Under the pieces are notes generated by a model that ran no database searches, had not been told where the DNA came from, and saw only the letters and a list, made by a program, of their open reading frames with translations. Positions 31,813 to 41,855 of a stretch of 64,000 nucleotides of DNA are shown here, one piece after another. The position numbers and the translations under genes were made by a program. Source of the stretch: Phialocephala subalpina (taxonomy: Eukaryota > Ascomycota > Leotiomycetes > Helotiales > Mollisiaceae); the NCBI GenBank assembly GCA_900073065.1, contig FJOG01000048.1:44740-108739 (forward strand), in the 5' to 3' direction. Numbering within the stretch: position 1 is the stretch's first letter; each line of letters opens with the position of its first letter.

Positions 31813-32810
31813 ATGGCCACCTCTGTCGAAGGCTCCTACGAGGGTCTTGCACCGTTCAACTGGCCCACCGCCAGAAAACCACTCCACACCTGGTATCGTG
31901 TATTTGGCGACCTCTCGTCGTCCGTCACTCCCCTAGTCTGCATCCACGGTGGTCCGGGCTTCTGCCACAACTACCTCCTCAACCACCGCGCGCTCACAGA
32001 CACGCACTCGATCCCGGTCATCCTCTACGACCAGATCGGCTCCGGCCTCTCCACTCACCTCCCAGAAACCGCATCCTCCACCGACTTCCCCGACTTCTGG
32101 ACCGTGGAGATCTTCCACGAGCAGCTGCGCCAACTTCTTACCCATCTCAAGTTTGAGGGCCGCTATGACATCCTAGGCAGTTCCTGGGGCGGCATGATGG
32201 CCTCGCACTTTGCGCACCTTAGACCTGCCGGTCTGCGAAGATTGATCCTGGCTAATGCCGCCGCGAGCAAGGCGCACTCGATTGCGAATCGGAAGAGATT
32301 CCGCGAGCGGCTACCGCAGGAGATGCAGGATGTGTTGGATCGGGTTGAGAAGGAGAATGCGTGGGGTAGTAAAGAGGCTGATGTGGTGATGACGGAGTTT
32401 TCAAGGAGGCATGCCTGCACTGTGTTCCCGTTTCCGGAGGATGTGATGGCCAGTGTTCGAGCTAGTAATGAAGATACGACTGTGTGCTATGCTATGTAAG
32501 TGATCGACTTCGATTCTCGGGAGAGCAGGAAAACTAACGGAATAGTGGTGATAATCTGAATGGCAATCCTTTCAAAAGTGGCGGTTATATGGGTAGCTGG
32601 ACTATGGAGGGCAAGGCGAACATGATTGAGGTTCCGACACTGGTGATTAATGGTATTGATGAGTTTGCGTCTGGAGATGCCGTAAAGCCGTTCGTAGACG
32701 AGATTCCAGATGTGAGACTGATTACGATAGAGGGCACGACGCACTCGCCAAATCTCGAGAAGAAAGAGGAATACATGAAGATCGTGGGGGAGTTTCTGAC
32801 TGCGCCTTGA
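31813..32810 (+). CDS. Proline iminopeptidase-like alpha/beta hydrolase (S33)
   Basis: Exons 31813-32495 and 32546-32810 join with kept phase (50 bp intron, AACTAACG branch site) to 315 residues. The start is the first ATG in the frame (MATSVEGSYEGLAPFNWP). The oxyanion-hole motif HGGPGFCHNYLL, strand VILYDQIGSG and nucleophile elbow GSSWGGMMASHFAHLRP are typical of the S33 prolyl aminopeptidase branch. The catalytic Asp is likely in VINGIDEFASGD and the His in EGTTHSPNLEKKEEY. Members remove N-terminal proline or hydrolyse amides and are cytosolic; the exact substrate cannot be read, and L-amino-acid amidase is an alternative. No signal peptide. It looks intact. Confidence 0.88.
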
Positions 32811-32868
32811 GCCTCATAAGCCTGCACGGCAGCCTTTCGATTCTTCTATCCAACAACCAGGATCTATT

Positions 32869-33210
32869 CTACTTAGAAATCTCTATCTTCAAGACGTCTC
32901 GTACTAATCGAGCCTCTTTATCTACAATGACCACGCTATTTTCCAAACCCGAGTTGCTCCCCTTGAAATATTTGTGACGGGCACCGTATATCCAGTAGGC
33001 TCCAGGGAAGACAATGGTTGCTCCCACGATGACATATGACCAATTTATATATGCTTCCAGAATAATTAGTACTGTACCCTCTGGAGAATTTGGAAAACTT
33101 ATAGATATTAGATATTGTTACTGGTACGTACATCGGGAAACTGTTCACGAGGTTAGCCAGTCCAGAAGGATTCTGGCGATTCCAAGGAACATATACGAAT
33201 ACATATGATA
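32869..33210 (-). pseudogene. C-terminal relic of an amino-acid/choline permease
   Basis: On the minus strand, QNPSGLANLVNSFPM is followed by a possible intron (GTACGT to GAAG with a TACTAAT branch site) and then AYINWSYVIVGATIVFPGAY, WIYGARHKYFKG and a tail ending at TAG 32871-32869. This order (asparagine-rich loop, last membrane helix, charged tail) resembles the C-terminus of fungal APC-type permeases. No frames for the other membrane segments exist upstream, so only the 3' end is left. The assignment rests on one helix and its flanks. Confidence 0.4.
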
Positions 33211-33549
33211 ACAACTAAACTCTAGCAAACGTTTAGGATGTTGATTCCAGTATCTTCTCGGCTCCCAAAAGAGAACTGGGTAACCAGGATGTCCGCATGC
33301 GTGTGGGCATTCGTGCAGAGATACGTGATGAAAGATTTGCCTCAGATAGCCCGCCATCCAGCAGTTAGACGAACGCTCAAGTTTGTGAGTTACTCACTCC
33401 AGCATTACTACCTTGCTTCCGCTTGCCTTTGAATTATCAATAACACCTTAATCTTGCCTTCGATAGGTCACAGGTGCTTTTTTCTTAACACTGACATCAT
33501 TGTAAATGGATTGAACACCATTGTTACTTGCTTCAATACCGCAGCAACC

Positions 33550-33801
33550 ATGTCCAACACCGAAGCAACCAAGCTCAACGCCTACATGATGGAAAAGGAG
33601 GCAACTTCTGCCGCAACCTCTTCTGCCAAGTCTGGCGGTACTGCCGCTAGGTCAGCGAGTACAAACGAAGTAGCAGGCGTAGCAAGCAAAGTCTGGAACG
33701 TGGCCTTGAAGGCCGGCGTGGGTGCAATGAATGTATTCGCAGGATACATGCTCCATGTGAGTCGCTCGGCATCGGAGACAGAACATATGGGCTGGGGCTG
33801 A
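33550..33801 (+). CDS. Small alanine-rich protein, possibly cut by transposon
   Basis: ATG at 33550 opens MSNTEATKLNAYMMEKEATS and a hydrophobic C-terminal part (WNVALKAGVGAMNVFAGYML), 83 codons in total. A GTGAGT sits right after YMLH at 33757, so an intron may start there; any next exon would lie beyond the transposon end at 33873. Upstream ATGs at 33454 also lie in frame. Composition looks coding, but I recognise no family. It may be the truncated 5' part of a gene. Confidence 0.4.
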   Translation: MSNTEATKLNAYMMEKEATSAATSSAKSGGTAARSASTNEVAGVASKVWNVALKAGVGAMNVFAGYMLHVSRSASETEHMGWG

Positions 33802-33872
33802 ATCAAAGAGGGCAGTATAGGCGATAAGTATAGGCGGTCAGGGGTTTAGGTGATAAGGTTGGTGGAGGTGAC

Positions 33873-33910
33873 TACGGAGATCGCGGCATAAAGTGACTGG
33901 ATTACAGGGC
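33873..33910 (+). repeat. Left terminal inverted repeat of the transposon island
   Basis: 38 bases, starting TACGGAGATCGCGGCATAAA, are an exact inverted match to 39886-39923. TA is included at the outer edge on both sides, the usual Tc1/mariner target. Confidence 0.9.
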
Positions 33911-35592
33911 CTTATCATCAAGGTCCACTAGAGAGGGCCTGTCAGCTGGCCTAATTAGGGACTTTTATCCGATAGTCCCCTTAAAGGCCCTATAAAATGC
34001 CCTATAAGCACGTCCTTTGCAGTATCCCTGTATTGTAACTCTCCATTAGGCCATCCCCCCTGTAACTATAAGGCCTAAAGCCCTAAATCTCAACACTCGG
34101 GCGCTAGAAACGCGGGGAGTTTAGTGAGGCTAATCAGCTTATAAAAGAAAGAGCAGTGAGTGCCGTGGGGTAATAAGGGTTAAAAAAAGATCCTTTAGAC
34201 GATAATATATTAATTCCCATTTAGTTTTCTATATATACTCGAGTACTTTTGTTTATTATAACTCCAATTCAATTTATACTTTATATTTCACTTTTTAATT
34301 ACTTAGATTATAATTTATTTGATAATAAATTAGAATTCTCTAATTTGGACTTTTATTTCGAGAAAGGAAAAAAGAAGAAAATATTATTAAAAAGGATAAT
34401 AAGAATAAATAATACGAGTTATTAAATATTAATAATAAGGATAAAAAGAAGAATATATTTTATTTTTTGGTATTAAATTCTTATTATTATTATTTTCTTT
34501 TGCTTATTAATCAAAAAATATTATTATTAAGGTTAAAATTAAAATAATTATTATACTAAATAATAATATTATAAAGGTTATTAGAATAAATAAAAACCAA
34601 TTATATATTCTTTAAATAATAATTAAAAAGAAAGAATAAATTCTTAAAACTTTTAAAAACTATTAAATAATTCTTGAGACTTATTATATAATTAATACTT
34701 TTAAATCCAATTGATTAAAAATCTCAAATAAAGTAATTATTTGTATTTTATAAATCCTTATTAGAAATTTAATAACTTATTATTTCTCTTATAAAAAGAT
34801 TTCAAAGGAAATAAAAAAACGAGATTATTATATAATATTTATAATTATATAAAAGAATTTAAAAATAAAAAATTATAATTAATACAAATTAATAGTTAAA
34901 TTAAGTTTAATTAAAATAAACAAAAAGTAAAGATTTATTTAGTATTTAAAAAGAAAAATTTAAAGTATAAAAAAATAAAAAAATATTAATTTTATAAATA
35001 AAAATTCAATTTGATTGAAAATTATAAAAAATAAAAGAAAAATATAAAGCTTTTTATAAATATATAATCAAAAGAAAATAAAAAAGTTTCTTTAAGTTTA
35101 TATTCTAAGGTTTATTTAATTATAATAAAAAAACTTTATTATTATTAGAAAAAAGAAAAATAATTACCAAGAGAATTAAAAGGAAAATTAATTTAAATAT
35201 TAGAAACGCCAAAATTAAGCATATAAACAAGAAGAAATAAAAAGTAATACAAAAGAAATAATTAAAAAATTAAATTGAGAAATATAAAAAAAAGTTTAAT
35301 AATAAGAAAAATAAATAAATTTATAATAAAGAAAAAATAAATTTATAATGAAAATTAAATATAATAATATTAATTAATATAAATATTAGAAGTATATTCT
35401 AATTAAATATAAAAAGAATAAATTAAATATTTAAATTTAAAAGAATAATATTTTTATTTATATTTCTAAATATTAATAAAAAGTTTATAATTTATAATAA
35501 ATTATAAAAATGATTTAATTAATTACTTTTTTAAACTTAAATATAATTAAATAATACTAATTCTTAATGAAAAAAGAAATTACAAAAAAAGG
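33911..35592. other. Island DNA, AT-rich from 34.2 kb
   Basis: 33911-34190 has normal composition and several GGCCCTATAA/ATGCCCTATAAG words but no gene. From about 34200 the sequence is nearly all A+T with no open frame, as expected for RIP of a repeated element. No protein-coding remnant can be read. Confidence 0.6.
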
Positions 35593-37005
35593 TATAATCG
35601 GGTTACATTGAAACTCGTCACGTGATTTTCGAGATCCCAAATTTATTCTTTTTATAATTTGTTCAAAATAAAATAAAATCTTATATAATAAAATCTTTTT
35701 AGAATAATTTATATTAGGATAATAATATAAAACTATATAATATATATAATTATTAATAGTTATTATATAATATAATATTGAAAATTATATAAAAATAATT
35801 AATTTCCGTTATTAAATATATAATTTGAATTAGAAACTATTAAATAATATGAGAATTTATATAAAATTTATATTAAATTTAAAAATATATTACGAAATTA
35901 TTAATAAATATATATTTAATAATATTTCAAAACTTTTAAATTTTATATAAAATAAGTGAAAATACGTGAAAATTACGAAAATCTCAATTTTTAAAAAGTT
36001 ATTACTTTTATTTATTTTAATGAAAAAGATTAAATCTTAAAAATAATTAAAAATTAATAAATATATAAATCTAATTTATTATATATTATATATATATATT
36101 TAAACGAAATTTATTTTTAAATTAATATATTATTGTGAGGTGTAGAATAGAAGGAGGCAACAATAGGTCAGATTGGTACTAGACTAATCTCTGTCTTTCT
36201 GCCAGAGATTCAGAGAGCCCCTATATACAGAATAACAGCCTAAGAATAACAATCGCATAGCCCTCGTAAGACCTCCTACGCTACGCGTAAGCTTACGCGA
36301 GCTCTACGTAGGTTATGGAGGCTGCGCAGCCTTAGGTGGTGGCTGTAAGCCAGCCAGAGGCTGCGCCAGTAGGACACCCAATCCTACACGTGACACGATT
36401 CCCCCCCCTATGATACCGTCCTCGGTATCAGATCTCTATCATAGGCCTCATTAACTCTCCGTAACGGTCGCTGTAAGCTTCCGCTGCCCCTACGTCCTCT
36501 GTGAGGTTCGGGCTGCACAAGTACGGGATAAGAGTGCCCCTTGATTGGTCTGTTTCCATCAGATCGGTAGGCCGACCTCAGTGGCTTGCCGATGGCGTAT
36601 CGTAGGAATATATGAATGGGAAGATCTCCCCGTAAGCTGAAACCGGGAGCGGGAGCTTACTATATCCCTATAGCAGCTACAGCAATAACTGTCTCGCTAA
36701 TTGGTAGATAAAGTGGTGGCTTACTCCCCTCATACGTGGGGTAGCACAAAGACCCTCACATGCCTTAGCAGAGACCCTCTGGACTTCAAAAGAAACAAAC
36801 AACCTCCTAAATAGAACCTAGGTCCTTGCAGCATAACTCCCGCATCGCGTCTCTCAATGGAGCGTCGTGATTAAGGGGCTGGTTGGCGTTCGGGCCGTGG
36901 TCGCGGGCGTTTTACGCCACCTGACTGGTCAGAATCGGGGTGATCCATTCCTAATCCGGTACAGCGTGACTCCCCAAGGTCGCGAAGCGAGGCTTCGGGC
37001 CTCCT

Positions 37006-37013
37006 TTATATAA
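37006..37013 (+). promoter_or_regulatory. TATA-like box upstream of the LTR-embedded gene
   Basis: TATATAAC lies about 100 bases upstream of the ATG at 37113 in otherwise GC-normal DNA. It is a plausible promoter element for that gene; experimental support is lacking. Confidence 0.4.
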
Positions 37014-37112
37014 CCGAGCGGTGCTCTCCTTATGCTTGGTCTCTCCAGATCATCTCATACTTCCGTAACTGAGCCTTATAAGCTTCCTCTAATCTTCCAA
37101 CCTCTGTTCGAT

Positions 37113-37536
37113 ATGTCGACTACCCCTGTCCAGTCTGCCCCTTCTGCTTCTGCTACGAGCAAGAAGCGTAAGGGTGCCGGGCGTATTAACCCAAACAAGC
37201 GTCTTCGTAAAGAGACTAACACCTCTTGGCCCACGGTCGGGCGCTGTCTCCGCTGCTTCAAGCACCTGATGGTAGACCCTCAGTATGAGTGCAAATCGAA
37301 GCCCAATTCGAAGAATTGCGAGAGGTGTGGTAGCAAGGGAAGCCCTTGTGAGAAGGTATATATGGCTCTCGAAGCACTTTTGATATAGCTGACGGGTGTA
37401 GATACCATACAAGCTCCATGCGTTGTTTCGTGACCTGGAAGACTGCGCTGAGGCCTTCTTGGAAGATATAGCTCAAGACCGTTGTCCCAACTTCGACTTA
37501 GACGAGTTTCAAGCCAAGTTTGGATTAACTGACTAG
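37113..37536 (+). CDS. Small Cys-rich protein inside LTR-type element
   Basis: Exons 37113-37355 and 37402-37536 join in phase to 125 residues; the 46 bp intron has GTATAT donor, a GCTGACG branch site and TAG acceptor. The N-terminus is Ser/Thr-rich and basic (KKRKGAGRINPNKRLRKET), like a nuclear localisation signal. Then come cysteines in the order CLRC, YEC, NCERCGSK and PCEK, which suggest a zinc-binding module. Exon 2 is acidic and helical (LEDCAEAFLEDIAQD) and ends FGLTD. The stop codon overlaps the 33-base segment that is repeated at the end of the element. I recall similar short Cys-rich proteins scattered in repeats of related fungi but know no function. It is not a Gag or polymerase fragment that I can recognise. 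Confidence 0.6.
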
Positions 37537-37651
37537 TGCGGTCCTTATTCCCCACCCACGTCACAGAATATTCCAAGCTCCGGTCCAATGAGATCGTCGC
37601 ATTTGAGCTGCATGTAAGAAGGGCTTGAGACACCCTTATATAGATGCAGTT

Positions 37652-38215
37652 NNNNNNNNNNNNNNNNNNNNNNNNNNNNNNNNNNNNNNNNNNNNNNNNN
37701 NNNNNNNNNNNNNNNNNNNNNNNNNNNNNNNNNNNNNNNNNNNNNNNNNNNNNNNNNNNNNNNNNNNNNNNNNNNNNNNNNNNNNNNNNNNNNNNNNNNN
37801 NNNNNNNNNNNNNNNNNNNNNNNNNNNNNNNNNNNNNNNNNNNNNNNNNNNNNNNNNNNNNNNNNNNNNNNNNNNNNNNNNNNNNNNNNNNNNNNNNNNN
37901 NNNNNNNNNNNNNNNNNNNNNNNNNNNNNNNNNNNNNNNNNNNNNNNNNNNNNNNNNNNNNNNNNNNNNNNNNNNNNNNNNNNNNNNNNNNNNNNNNNNN
38001 NNNNNNNNNNNNNNNNNNNNNNNNNNNNNNNNNNNNNNNNNNNNNNNNNNNNNNNNNNNNNNNNNNNNNNNNNNNNNNNNNNNNNNNNNNNNNNNNNNNN
38101 NNNNNNNNNNNNNNNNNNNNNNNNNNNNNNNNNNNNNNNNNNNNNNNNNNNNNNNNNNNNNNNNNNNNNNNNNNNNNNNNNNNNNNNNNNNNNNNNNNNN
38201 NNNNNNNNNNNNNNN
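37652..38215. other. Assembly gap (N)
   Basis: 564 undetermined bases. The true length is unknown. Frames reported across it are meaningless. Confidence 1.
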
Positions 38216-38709
38216 CTAGTGCGGTCCTTATTCCCCACCCACGTCACAATTATTTTAAACTCGAAAGTAATTAGCATTAATTTAGTAAAGATATAACAGT
38301 TCAAAGTTAGAGTATTACAAGATCACGTGACGAATTTCAATGTGACCCGATTGTACTATTAGTAGTAAAGTGAAATTAAGAGTTAAATAAAAGAAATATT
38401 AAATTGATTTATTTCAAAGTATAATTTAAGAGTAGATTAAAAGGATCCTTTATCACATTAAAGAAGTCATCCGCTTAAAGGGAGGCAATGAGTATAAGGA
38501 GGGAAAGAAGAAAAGTGAAAAGAAGCTCGCTATGTACTAAATAATGAATATATCCTCAAAAACAAGGGCCTTTAACGGTGATCTTTCTAACCGAAAAGTG
38601 GCTTACAGGGCCTTACGAGCCTGGGATCAAAAGTCTATGTTTTATAGGCTATTTTAGCGAGCTGATTGCGATAACCTCACTTCTAAACGCACCGACCTTT
38701 TTAACAATC

Positions 38710-39806
38710 ATGGCTACCACTCCACCTAATCCAGAGCACCTTCCAGGCTTCAAAATCCTTACAAAACACAAGGAGGCGATACGCCAGCTTGTGAACTTCG
38801 CTGGCATCCCAATTCCAAAGCTAGAAGCATACTATAAGCTTGGCTATTCCTCGATCCTTAAGGTCCTCCATTATAAGGCTCCAGAGCGCGCTCGGCCCTC
38901 CCGCACCGGTCGACCTCGAATGCTAAATGGACCACAAGTACGCTGGATCATTGCTTACGTTAGTTCCTCTTGGGAGCATCGAACCCTTGACTACCAGCAC
39001 CTCCATGATAAGCTACACTTAGAGTGCAGTGCCCAGACGCTCGAACGCCGATTAAAGGAAGCCGGCTACTATCCGTCACGCTGCGATCTTACCTCACATT
39101 GCTCTAAGCAGACAACCGAATGATCTGGGGGCTTGGGCATATCTTCTGGAGGAGAGAGTTTAAATGGAGAAGGATCTTATAGTCTGATGAAGTTACATTC
39201 TTAGTGGGTGGAAGGACAATTAAGCAGAAAGTTACTCGGAATCTCTGCGAGCGTTTTTGCGATAATTGCATCTAGCATTAATTCCACCGCGGCGGCACTA
39301 TACTTGTGAATACTTAGGGGGCAATTAGACATAATTATAAGAGCCCTTTGGTATTTGTCAAAGGATCTGGCAAGAGAGGAGCATTTACACAAAAGGATTA
39401 CCTCTCGCAGATCCTTACACCTCACATCGAGTCTATTTTAGAGGATTTTGGGGCCCACACACATGCCCTAGGGCTAGAACCTTTGTTTATAGAGGATGGG
39501 AACTCTGCTCACGGCCATAAGTCCATTTATAACTGTTGAGCCTAGTACCGGACAAAGCATGGGATTATCTTGATGCCACACCCATCTACAAGCCCTGACA
39601 TGAACCCCATTGAGAAGTGCTGGCGGTGGATCAAGCAGTCGCTTCACCGACGGCGCAGACAGCCTACAACCGAGGCAGAGATGAGGCAGTTTGTGCTAGA
39701 GGAATGGGATAGAATCCCACAAAAATGGATTAATGAGTTAATTGATAAGCAAGAGCACTGGGTTCATGTATTGGTAGAGCGTTATGGGTGGGCTACACCG
39801 AATTAA
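38710..39806 (+). pseudogene. Tc1/mariner transposase, with stops
   Basis: From ATG 38710 a helix-turn-helix-like region is open (KHKEAIRQLVNFAGIPIPKL, YYKLGYSSILKVL, then RTGRPRMLNGPQVRWIIAY), and TLERRLKEAGYYPSR follows. After 39123 the reading shifts and continues with IWGLAHIFWRREFKWRRIL, a stop, then SDEVTFLVGG (first catalytic Asp). FIEDGNSAHGHKS carries the second Asp, and HPSTSPDMNPIEKCWRWIKQ the Glu. Counting the codons between that Asp and Glu gives 38. At least five in-frame stops and one frameshift are present, so no active enzyme is made. It belongs to the DDE superfamily by these motifs. Confidence 0.82.
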
Positions 39807-39885
39807 TTGAGTTATTGTGTTCGTGATACCCTGTAAAGCACAGACTTTTGATCCCAGGCTCGTTATAGTGCATGCACAAAATTAT

Positions 39886-39923
39886 GCCCTGTAATCCAGT
39901 CACTTTATGCCGCGATCTCCGTA
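39886..39923 (-). repeat. Right terminal inverted repeat
   Basis: Exact inverted match (38 bases) to 33873-33910. The outer edge is TA. Confidence 0.9.
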
Positions 39924-40112
39924 TGCGAACACGCCACTTAGGAGCCAAAGCACCGTGCTTCAACGACTTCTACATTCACACAAGATTTTCACCAGTACAT
40001 AACCATACAACCTGAAGCCCTTAATCTACCACTCCACTACGAATAATAAAGAATACAACAATTATTGAACGATTGACCTACTTCCACAAGCAGGGAATAC
40101 AGCCGATCCGGA

Positions 40113-40860
40113 CCTTATTCGCCCAAGGACAAAGTACCCGTACCCAAAGGGGTAATCCTAGACAATTTGAAAGAGATCGGAAGGCCCCAGAACGAATGGA
40201 GTGAGACCTCTTTGCCCCCTTTGCTCCCTTCATTCGGCTAATTTTGTCTCTCAAAGCAAATGGCGAGCCAGTCGATATGACCGAGAAGTACCTCTTGCTT
40301 CGAAATCCCGAAACGAATATCGATGATATGTATGCTATGCATATGGCTCCTGCAAGTACCAGCATTCAGAGTCTTTCACAGACCCCAAGGTATGTCCTCC
40401 TATGCAATTCATCTCTTTCATTGATCTCCCCTGCTTCGTAGAACTCGAAAGCATTATCTAATACTATTCCAGAGCAAGGACTTACCGCTCTACAAGTTGG
40501 GCATGTACACCTCGACGCGAGGCAAAGTTTTGATGGCTTTTTCCCCATGTACCAAATGAATACTCCCACTGGAGCTATCGAAAAATCTCTTCCGAAGCAA
40601 GCACGAGGCACCGGCATGCCAACACCCACAATCCGAACTCGAATGAAGTGCAATTGCTGCAGCTTTACGTCTTCTTACGCATGGCGTAACCGAAATGATG
40701 ACTTGATAAACCTGTGTCAAACAGGAAATGTGGTTTGCTCCGGGAGAAGGGTGGTAGGGATAACGTGGCGTTTAAGAGGCCAAGGAAAAAGGGAGAAGAG
40801 GATATTGAGGAGTCAAAAGGAGATGACGAAGAGGAGGCGGATAACCAGGACGAAGGTTGA
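40113..40860 (+). pseudogene. Cys-rich W-R-N family, copy B (frameshifted)
   Basis: Exon 1 ends LDNLKEIGRPQNEW before a 56 bp intron (40201-40256), the same length and position as intron 1 of the intact copy. Exon 2 (NGEPVDMTEKYLLLRN, IDDMYAMHMAPASTSIQSLS) ends before GTATGT near 40389. After the acceptor near 40473, VGHVHLDARQSFDGFF and then CNCCSFTSSYAWRNRNDD follow, but only in a phase that does not fit exon 2. After LCQ a one-base shift leads to RKCGLLREKGGRDNVAFKRP and an acidic tail ending at TGA 40858-40860. So there are two frame breaks, and no start codon is visible. It lies about 300 bases upstream of the intact copy and is a tandem paralogue. Confidence 0.65.
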
Positions 40861-41173
40861 AATGAAGAGTAGACTGAAGAGTTATGTAGAACATAAAGCC
40901 AAGAGTGAGCACCCACAAATGACAGACTGTTAATTTCCAGCAAATTATATCTCTTGTGCAATAAACTCACTTGACTGAGAAGAATCTATGAGGCCTACTC
41001 TTATCAAAAAGGTTGGCTGTTTGTCACTCCAAATCTATCTTTTGTCATCACAAAACTTGAAAGTCCTGGGCGCGCCTCCACGCCCAGTTGAAAACAACAA
41101 TTTCGGCTCGACACGAACTTCAACCTCACTTCCCACAACCTACCCACCGCAAGCTCCGACGCAAGCATCAACA

Positions 41174-41855
41174 ATGGAGGATCCACAAGCATGGAAGGAT
41201 CATTACGATTACTTGGAGGGGGTCAATGTCAGCCATCTGATTGAGATCGGCCGTCTCAAGAACGCGTGGGGTAAGCAAATCTCCTTTCTCATCATCCAAC
41301 TATTGTCCTGATTAACCCAACGTCAGTCGACGGAGAGAGTGTTGAGATCAGACTGGACGGATTGAATCTCGATCATGGCAGCGGAGAGCTTTACACGATG
41401 ATGCTCGAGCCTGGTAGCACGTCGGTCAAGGTCTTCCGCACAGCAAGAGGTAACCATTCTCTTAACGGATTCGACGACTATTAACCATAGAACTAGAATC
41501 AGGGCCATGTGGTACTGAGTACGCCTTCGTTCATCTAGATCCGGCTCAAGATTTCCACGGTTGGTACAACGTAGGAGACCAGGGCGGTATCAAGGAGAAC
41601 ATCTGGCAGAGGAAGAACCCCGAGGAACCTGTGGGCGGCAAGGCCTTGAGCAAAGTCCGGACGACCTGTCACACCTGCGGTTTCCGTGCCTCCTACGAGT
41701 GGCGAAACCAAGGTGAGGATGCTATGGATTCGTGCCAAAATGCTAAGTGCGGAGCTGGAGCGCGCTGGGCTGGTGGTGTCAATCAATGGCCGGGAAAGAG
41801 AAAGAGCGTCAAGAAGGTCAAGGCTAAGAAGGCTGCTAAGGACGAGGAAGAGTAG
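41174..41855 (+). CDS. Cys-rich W-R-N family protein, intact copy A
   Basis: Three exons (41174-41270, 41327-41449, 41491-41855) keep phase through introns of 56 and 41 bp and give 194 residues. Exon 1: MEDPQAWKDHYDYLEGVNVS, ending RLKNAWG. Exon 2: VEIRLDGLNLDHGSGELYTM and STSVKVFRTAR. Exon 3: YAFVHLDPAQDFHGWYNVGD, then TCHTCGFRASYEWRN and DSCQNAKCG, and a Lys-rich end (KRKSVKKVKAKKAAKDEEE). The CX2C and CX4C pairs with an invariant Trp-Arg between them look like a zinc ribbon; the basic tail suggests nucleic-acid binding or nuclear location. Both are inferences. I know no named domain for it. Two decayed paralogues lie at 40.1 kb and 24.9 kb. Confidence 0.75.

Larger units (their letters stand above)
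36134..38248. mobile_element. LTR-type element with ATTAT target duplication, contains gap
   Basis: The unit starts TGTGAGGTG and ends CACGTCACA, and both sides carry the 5-base direct repeat ATTAT (36129-36133 and 38249-38253). Composition changes abruptly from AT-rich to normal at both edges. A 33-base segment (CTAGTGCGGTCCTTATTCCC and on to CACGTCACA) occurs at 37533-37565 and again at 38216-38248, which fits the 3' ends of two LTRs. By that reading the 5' LTR is 36134-37565 (1432 bases) and most of the internal part and the other LTR fall in the run of N at 37652-38215. No reverse transcriptase or integrase can be seen. Because it lacks RIP decay it is younger than the element around it. 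Confidence 0.65.
35595..38353. mobile_element. AT-rich TA-flanked TIR element (MITE-like) holding an insertion
   Basis: About 35 bases at 35593-35627 and the reverse complement of 38322-38355 match with three C/T differences (shared words AATCGGGT, ACATTGAAA and TCGTCACGTGAT). TA lies at both outer edges (35593-35594, 38354-38355). Taking out the LTR-type element at 36134-38248 leaves only about 640 bases, too short for a transposase, so this was probably a non-autonomous element, later hit by RIP and by the second insertion. Confidence 0.7.
38574..39923 (+). mobile_element. Tc1/mariner-type transposon copy with transposase relic
   Basis: The right end is the 38-base repeat at 39886-39923. 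The left end near 38574 (CGGTGATC, 13 changed bases, then TTACAGGGC) is a diverged version of it with equal length, and both ends are followed inward by the word GAGCCTGGGATCAAAAGTCT in inverted orientation. About 1350 bp, the usual size for the family. The exact repeat at 33873-33910 could instead be the true left end of a larger composite, with the material between inserted later; the sequence does not decide this. Confidence 0.75.

Noticed and set aside
34200..36130. Search for coding remnants or a CRISPR-like array in the AT-rich block
   Set aside because: No regular spacing and no protein text; composition alone explains the apparent repeats.
36396..36410. Run of eight C next to GTGACA, read as polypurine tract of a minus-strand LTR element ending at 36395
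   Set aside because: Possible, but the ATTAT target duplication and the 33-base terminal repeat support the larger unit 36134-38248 better.
37625..38304. Long frames crossing the N run
   Set aside because: They consist of undetermined bases.
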